From Phoronis australis (Eukaryota; Phoronida; Phoronidae): 64,000 nt of DNA. Position 1 is the first letter of the stretch, and each line of letters starts with the position of its first letter. Of this stretch, positions 37,101 to 46,100 are shown piece after piece. Below the pieces are notes generated by a model. That model saw only the letters and a list, made by a program, of their open reading frames with translations. It did not search any database and was not told where the DNA came from. The stretch is from NCBI GenBank assembly GCA_002633005.1, contig NMRA01000019.1:1533759-1597758 (forward strand), given 5' to 3'. The position numbers were made by a program, and so were the translations under genes.

Positions 37101-40100
37101 TTGAACAAGTTCAATAGAGTCGATGAGTCTCTCTTGCTGCGCCTCCTTGTGGCACATTTCTTTTTTTCATTTTCCTGCGTTTCTTTAAAGTTTCTTGACA
37201 GATTTTTATGAAATTTGGTAAATAGGTTGCTATTAAAGAAATAATGACATGTTTGGATGTATTCAATGTATTTTCCACTATCTAGAGGCCATTTCTATAT
37301 TTTTGGTATCCCTCCTTTGTCAACCAAACCACTTTAAGGGTGATTATGAAAATTGGCGTGTGTGTTTTTAGTTTGAAGAGGACGACTGGTGATGATTTTC
37401 AGATGACTCCTGACTACTGTGGCACTTCCTAGTAGCAGGTTTTTGCCTCTATGGCTGCATCTCTTAAACCCTCTACAAGATCTTTATTAAATTTTGCACG
37501 TGTATTTATATGAAATTGACAACATCATTTGTAGGCAACAGTTTACGGATCTGGCATTTCCTGCGTCACCCGGTGACCAGGTTAAAATTTTTTTGAGTAA
37601 GTTATGGATGGACACCAAATTGCTTTAAGGATCACTTATAAAATTGGGATATGTGTTCCTGATGATAAGTTCTAGGCTGCCATTGATTTTTGGACATATT
37701 CCACTCTGGGCCTCCAAGTGTTTTTTTTGCGTCCACGACTTAGTAGTAGACTTAGTAGTAGTATCATTAGTAGTAGTGACAAGTACATTTATATCAAACA
37801 GTTATATAGGTATAACACAAGTCAGATGTATGCCTACCATGAATGCGACGGTTTCTAAGTTCAAAAACAGACTTGATATATTTGGCAAATTGCCTAGGGA
37901 AATACTGAATAACAGATTTAACGTATCTAATCTACTGAAATGAAAAATTATTAAACTGAATAGACCTCCGTGAGTTATAAAGAGAACAATCAAACATAAA
38001 ATGTACCTCATCCTCCACAGAACCAGAATCACAACACAAGCAAAAAAAGTCTTTCAGTTACAGGAGTGTTTATATAACAACCAGATTCCAAGTGCAATGG
38101 GAGATTTAGTGCTCTAAGCTGAGCCAGAAGAGATCACTCGGAACGAAATAAATTAATCTTTACTTATGGCTCAGTTAAAAACTCATGCTTAAATAAAATG
38201 TAGGTTCTTAGCTTTGGTTTTGTTACAACAGATTCAGCCCAAGCATGTTCCGCGCATTCAAATGGTTTGTTTCTAGGGTCTACTATGTTACAAGTAGTCA
38301 AATTTTGAAAACAGGATTGCATGCCAATTATGTTAAACAAATTTTTGATTCCGTCTACCCAACCCTTTCTACCAACATAGTAGTCCCATAGAAATACCTT
38401 CTTCAGTATCCTATCACCACCTGTGGTAACTAGTTTGTTCCAAAGATGCAGCATATTCAATTTAAATCTATTTCCGGTGGAGTCCCACCCCATATCGCCA
38501 CAAACAGCATGAGTGGCTGTAAATCGGTTGACCCCTAAATAAAAACGCATACACGTAGCTCTGTTTTGAATATTTCCATCATTACCAAAATTTTTGGAAC
38601 CCCAAACAGATGACCTTTAATCCAAAATTGGTGCCACACATGAATTAAATAATGTTTTAAACATTTCAAATCCTAGATTCTTGTCACGGAATGTTGAGCA
38701 TATCTTCCCTAACGCTCTACCAGAATCTTCAGATAACGCATTCGAATTTTCTTTGAAGTCAAGGTGTTGATCCAGAATACAGCCTAAATATTTGTATGAG
38801 GGTACCTCCTTTACTCTTTGTTTGATCTCTGTGAAATGTAGCAGATGTGTTTGTATGGAAATGGCAACAGCAGGGATATCCCTGGACTGCGCCTTTGCGC
38901 CTGTAGCGCATAAAAAAAAGGCGCAAGTACATTGCAGCAGTGTCTCCCTCGGGCACATGTTTTGAAACACAATAGTCTTCCAAATATGTAAGATTTTAGT
39001 CAACTTACAGCCAGTCGGGTAAAACATGAATCTGTTCTTATTTCAATTGCCCTTCGGGCTTCTGTTTTATACCACTTTCATTGCACTAAGTCTGCTAGGC
39101 ACAATTTTTTGAAAAAAATCACACTTTTTGTCGTAAGGTGTGCCCAAAGGGCACAGGTTCAGGAATATCCCTGCAACAGATAACGACAAGTTTCAGACCG
39201 TGCATTTATGTGCTCTTTTGTGCTATTTTTTTTTTTTCGTTTTCTACTGTAACTTCAGACTTCCTTGATGCTTTTTCATGAAATTTGGCAAACAAGTTTC
39301 TATGAAGGCAACAGCACTTTTTATATTTTGTGATGGATTCGAGATATTCTGCAACAACCTGTGGCCATTTTAATCATTTTGTGTCTCTTTTTTGTGTGCT
39401 GCTGTATCTGCCAAGCTGCGCAGAAGATCACTATGGAAATTGGCAGATTTGTTTCCACTGACAAGAACCTGTCTGACATGAATTTTCAGATGGGCCCAAG
39501 TACTGTGGTGGCATTTTTTTGGCTTTCAGGGCAGTGCCGCTGTATCTCCTAAACCCCTTGCAAGATGTTTTTGAAACTTTGCAAATGCATACCTGTTAAC
39601 TTGACAACGTATGGACGAATTTGACTACCACTGTGATTTTTTATTGCAATTTGTTTTTTTCTAGCGTTTGCCCTTGTATCAGTCCTTGGAGATTTTAGAT
39701 ATATTTTCATGAATTTTGGCAAATAACTTTTCGAGACAGCACCTTTCCATTGTCAAATTCATTTAATGTATTCTGTGCCATCTAATAGTCATCTTTTTGA
39801 TACTAGTAAAAACCCGTTGAAGCACACTGTTTACGGTGTAGTCATGGGCGTATTTGAGCACACTGCGTTGCTCTTGTTGCTGTATAGTGTACAAGAAGAA
39901 TTTATTTGATGTTTTGTGCAAACATATTTACACTAACTGGCGTTACAGGTATCCTGCAGTGTGTTGTTGGGTCATACTTTTTTGATCAACCTCTTTATTT
40001 CCAGTAGAACTGCATGCTGTGCATGCTATACAACTGCTCTATCCAATGCTCTTGATGTACATGTAGGGCTTTGCAAGCGTCGGATGAACAGGCCTCCTAT

Positions 40101-43100
40101 CAAAATCCAGAGATTGAACAAAGGGCTAAACAAGCAAGTTTTCTGCAGAGCAAGAGTCGCGAGTACAGGCACCAAATTCAACACCACCAGGTACTACAAT
40201 ATAAGTGCACGGTCAAATGTGATGCATACTGACTCCAGATAGTTTGAAGGTTCATATTGTATATGAACTACCTCCACTATCATGTGATGCATACTGACTC
40301 CAGATAGTTTGAAGGTTCATATTGTATATGAACTACCTCCACTATCATGTGATGCATACTGACTCCAGATAGTTTGAAGGTTCATATTGTATATGAACTA
40401 CCTCCACTATCATGTGGTGAATCAGTTAATGGTGCATTATACAAGCACCAGGCAGTGCTTGACACAGGCAAAATATCCACTCAAAAATACGATTGGCGGT
40501 ATATTCTGCACTCATATTTCCGGATTTGTACTCTTTAAATGTGATCACCAAAAAGACATCCATAGTGATTCCCTAAGCGTCTTTTCGACTATTTCATCCA
40601 CAATTCAGAATCTACCAGAATGCTAGTACCCGGGAAACATCTTCATGTTACCGTCTTCTGCAGCACATATAACTATGAGCGAGTTGTTGAAATTGACACC
40701 ACGTCTTAGTGTACCAGAGCCTCATACTACACAACATATTTTGTTCTTCAACAAAACTATTCTTTTATCGCAGTTTTAAGAGCCAGATCTTGCCCTTGTT
40801 CACGTTTCAAGCGGAAATAACCCATGCTCTACTCATGGGGTTTTGGTTGACCTATTTTTTGCATATCTAGGTCACATAATCAGTGCCAAGGTAGCAAACA
40901 CGAATCACCCAATAATGAAATTCTGCACAGAATTTTAAGTATTGCGATGCTTTTCATTTCTTGCTGAATCAGTTAATGTAACCAAGATTTTTGCTCGCGA
41001 AATTTGCACTTCATCATGGTCTTGTACCTCAACGCTTCATTCTATCTGAGCATACTATACCTTGCAGAAGTTGTTTTACTGGAACTTTTTCTTTCATTCG
41101 AGTTGCAAAAGTTTGAACACTGTGAACAAGTGGTTGGAGATTGTGCTTAAATTTATGTTATTTTCTTCATCAACTACTTAAACACATTCGTATGACAGGT
41201 CAGTCCTAGCATGATGGTGGGTATCTTTTCACTGTATATTAATTTTTCTCTTATTTCAAATCGTCTACTTAGGTACTCGACTAGACACATGGCGGATGGA
41301 GACCAGTGATTTAATTTTCGGGTGGGCAACTAGCAACTAGCTTTAAAATAACTGGAAATCCTTTGAGGTTTGCGTCTGTTCAGTTCATTTTCTATGATGA
41401 TTAGTGGCTGGGTGATCCTGTGGCTTAGTTTGTAGGCCCCCACACATCGTTTTTCAGGTTCGCTGTAACTTGATGACCATTCATTTGAATGTTTATAATT
41501 ATGGCAATTATCAAAAGGAGGCGTGACTTCAGAAAACAGTTGGTGGAGAATATGGGACACAATCACCGACCGGGTGTAGAGACAGACATATCTGCATGTG
41601 CTACGACCAAAAAAAAAACAACTGCGACCAACTCTTCTGCACTCATTAGAATAGTACGAGTGAATTCAATTTCCTACTCGTATTCCACTGTCCTTTTCTA
41701 CTTGTATTTTTACCGTCCACTCTCCTATGTCGAGCCCTAACCATGTATACCACCATGTGCTGGATCATGGATCAGTCAATTTCTCCAAGCAATGGCAATG
41801 TTGACTGTGGACATGTTCGTTCAAGCTCAGTTGCCATTTAGTTTCCTGAATGGTGGTGCTACTTGTTACAGATCCGTTTGTTTTATCTGTTTATTCTAGG
41901 CTCATGTTTCATCTGTTTATTCTAGGCTCAGCTAGAAAAGACTGGTTTGAACCCACAGATTCGCCATGAGGCCCTGTGTCATAGATATGAGGTCAGTATA
42001 TATCTAGCTTCCTTCTGATACCACTTTTCAGTGACTAGGTTCCTACTGATCAATTTTTAAGACACTGTCATGAATGATTGACTGTATTTTTGAAGTTTTC
42101 GCTCCATTGACATTTAAGAGGCAGTCCATATAAAAACCAGTAGATTTTCAAAAATCAGTCTATACGTCAAAATTTAAAACAACTTCATTTTTTGTACATG
42201 GGTAGGTATCCTAACAAAAACCCAAATGCCAAATTTTGCGCACTCAATGACCCCTAATTTCGCCGCTGGAGCATGATAACACAAATTGGCACAATTGGGC
42301 ATATTAGCCGTCTCAAAAATCGCATGTTTTCAGCAACAAAAATGAGTAACATACAAAATAGATCAAAAGCTATATTTTGGTGGCTGAAATAACCAACGTA
42401 TACTGTGCATAATTCTGTGCCATTTATTAAAATCTAACAGTTTTATGCTAGACAGGGGAGATAATCCACAGACCACTTTTTGGGGCTAATTTTAGTGGCC
42501 ATTTTTGTGACCTTCTTACTGCCATAAAACACCTTGTAGCCTTATGTGACGTTGTGAACATACAGTTAAAGAGTTAGTCTTGATGACTGAGCAATAAAAA
42601 ATCTTGCCTCAACTTTGCACTTTAGTGAAAATTGTCTTGCAAAACTGTCTATTTTCATAGTTTGGAAATGACGAGCAGAGTTTACAAACCATTTGAACAA
42701 ACTTTTAGGCAAGAAGTCTGCTTTAAATAGTTATAGAAACCAAGTCTAAAGTCTTTCAAATGAAAACAAGATGTTTTCTGGGTTTATTACGCGGCTAGTA
42801 TCAAAACTGAACCCGATGACCTTTGCCCACTGAGGAAGTCAGTTGAGGTTTAAAGCTTGAGGATTTATAAAAAATGTACGTGTAATCCTCTCGTATTCTT
42901 TCATTTCTTTTACATAATCAGGTTAATTTAAACACTCTGTACAACTTTTGAATGGAAATAAATGCCTTTAAGATTAAACGAGTAAGAATTGATATTTGTA
43001 ATGTCTGGTTTTGAGAGAAGCAAGTGCATTTTAAAAAGACAAAATGGCGGACGATGTCGATGGGCCTTCATGTTCCTTTAGAGTTTATTCTTCAAAAAAT

Positions 43101-46100
43101 CACAAAAGCTGTGTGCTTTAGTGAGTCATGTCAAAGACACCACTGAACATTTGAGATACAAGAAACTACTTCACAAAGCAAGGCCTGTTCCAGAGTACGG
43201 ACTCGTACTACCCAGAGTCGGTGAATTTCTGACTGAACAGGACCAGTCATGGAAGAGTCAGGTAATGCTGGATGTTACCACTCTGCTCCTCTCCTCCTGA
43301 ACGTAGCACCCTTGTCAAATTCTACCGGCATTTCTGTTTCGAGATATGACTTTAGTGAAAGTCAGAATGGAAAGGATCTCTGTGATCGCAAGATCGCTCC
43401 ACTCAAACAACATGCAAAGTACTTTGTAGCCGAAAGTAATAATATCATAAACTTTCTGGATTTGAAAGAAGCACTACTTTCCAGTGGCCGTGTGAAGGGA
43501 TGTTATGTGTATGCATTTTCAGTCAATGCAACAAAGTCTTTTCCAAAATACTCAGTTCCTGGTATAAGGACATTCCCAAATTCCCACTATTCCATCCAAG
43601 GAATTCACGTGTGGAAATCATTCCATGTAGATGACGGTAAGTTCTTACAAATACTGAGAAAATGGGAAACCTATTTCTCTAAATTACACTAACATCTCTA
43701 GACATGGCGGATTTTCAACACCAAGACTTAAGGTTGGAATTGTATCTAGTGAAGAGCCTCAACAAAAGTTCCCTTGTACCCAGCAAGGTTACTCGAAATT
43801 TTTTGCTACAGACGCAGAACTAGGTCGGCATTTGGATGTGGGTAACCACACTGAACACGTATGACCACATCGCACGACAGTCGTCAGAAATGCTTTTAGA
43901 TGCAAGAACCCGGAGCGTCATTTGAGGCAGCCTCAGAGTACAATGTGGATGAGACGAATGCTGAAGCAATAGGTTAGGCATTGAAAAAAGGTAAAAGGTC
44001 AACAAGATTTTCATCAAAGGTTAAGAACTTTCTGACGAACATATTCGATGAAGGAGAAAGTCAGGTAAAAACTTTCACCCTCGGAAGTGCCAAAATGCCG
44101 GGAGAAAACATTACGCCGAGAACCCACTGTGAAAGTGTAAATTTACCTGTGATGTTAAGTGAATCGCAGATTGGTGGATTTTTTCGAGGTTGTCTGCAGC
44201 AATGTTTATGACGATGCTATTTCTGCTGAAGATGCTGTTATGTTTACTGAATGAAGTGATAAATGAGCTCAACGTTTAGCCTAGTTTTGTAGCATACCAG
44301 TCAAAGATGTGTGATATATGAAGTCGAGACCGTTACTTCTGTTTACTTCATGTCTGTCATGAAGTAGTCATTAATAAAATTGTCTTTCGCGAATTATTTT
44401 CTATTAACTGTGAATGTGTACCTTTTTATACCACTGATGATCACACTGGCAGAAATATTCAGCGTTAGGGTGCCCGGTGTGTGTGGGGGGAACACCAGAT
44501 TTCTGGCGACTGGTGGCGACTAAAATTTGTAGCAACCAGCAGGGACATTACAATATGAACCCAAAGTTACAATGACTATTGACAAGTTGAAGGATTTTTT
44601 GCACTGAACACTAGGGGCCGGGGCATATCCACCTTGGGTGGCTTCCTTTGCCTGTGGCACGAACAAGGCAGATAGAAAACAAGGCAGGGGTGAGTTCAGT
44701 AACACTAGAACCTCTCTAAAATTTATCCAAAACCACGTGTTCTCATTTAAAATACACGGCAACATCTCGCGAAGTCTTGAATTATAGCAAGGTCCTCGTG
44801 TTACTGCTCTTATTCTAGATGCGTCTTCAGTCTCCACGTAAACAAAAGCAGCGCCATCTATCATTTAGAAGCACGCATGCCAGTTGATTTACGTACACAT
44901 TTTTGTAATAAGTATTAATCATCAATGCCGTTTTCATAGAATGGTAATTAATAATGCTGTCTGCCTTTTCTCCAAAATACAAAGTTTTTATTTCGTGTTT
45001 CGCAAGCTTATTATATGTTCCAAGAGCCCCCTATTGGCAGCAGAGGCAACTGAGAACATGCAAAAGGACGAAGTGCAGTTCGTATAATGCTTCGTACGCA
45101 AAAACTACATTAGAGGCAAGATTTTTTATTTTAGATTATAAACAGGTTAGGAATGACCTAACAAATTATTATAAAGTCAATTTCAGGAAAGGTGCGTTAT
45201 GGCTGCTACAGAGTGTCAAATGTGGCCGAAAATGGCTTCAGTGAAAACCTGAAAAATAACCGTTTTTGCCTCACAAATTCAAAACGTATAAATTTAAAAA
45301 TGGATTTTGAAAGTTATGCCATTACATTATTCAGCCATTGCCCTTTCAATTCGTATTATTCATTTGTTTTGACCGTATCATACATGCTAGTAAAATGCAT
45401 TCAAACATGCCTACTTCGACGCCCAATTTTGTTGCAAAATGGAGGTACAGGTCATAAAAAGAAAAATAATGAATGAAAATTCTTAAAAATTGAGGTTTTT
45501 CTACTTCTCAACAAATCAAACTTATGTGCTAAGTTTCAAAAAAATCGGTGATTTTGGGTATAGACTCTACCTGTTGGTTTTTATATGGAGTCACTCTTAA
45601 CCCTTTAAAGCTATCCTTCAGTGGTGATACATTTACTTTTAGAACTTCCTACTGTGATTATTATTTTACAACATCAGTTTGACTTCAAAAACGAATTCAC
45701 CTACACGTATTGATTGACGGAATTCAGGGACATAAATGCCAAGATCAATAATTTTCTGAGATCAGCCTCAGGGTGGAATTGAATGTGGAACCCCTGCAGT
45801 CTGAGTATAACTCTGAGCTGACGGAGCTAAACCCTACTCATTAAATGTCAGAGTATACTAAACATATTTCATTGATAAAGTCTGTGGTCTTTATTTCAGC
45901 AGAAGTCTGGCTGACAACAGCCAGACTTGGTAATTTGTAACAGAATTGCCAAATTACAATATATTTTGTCAAATCTATCCATCCTGAAAATAAATTTCCA
46001 TCCACAAAACTGGTCATTTCCCGACTGGCATGTATGTCACTATGCAAAGCTTAAGTTATATCAAACAAACAACAGCCATAGGTATTTCTACTGTGGATGG

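Larger units (their letters stand above)
37068..40066. other. HAUS1 intron 4 with dispersed tandem units
   Basis: Besides the LINE fragment described separately, blocks at 37190-37600 and 39230-39830 share phrases such as 'tttcatgaaatttggcaaa(c/t)a', 'tcaatgtattttccact' and 'tctagaggccat'. Each block holds several diverged units of roughly 180 bases, a common kind of intronic repeat in marine invertebrates. Confidence 0.5.

Noticed and set aside
44520-44864. 114-codon minus-strand frame inside the TTAA element
   Set aside because: No domain; probably antisense chance in transposon sequence.
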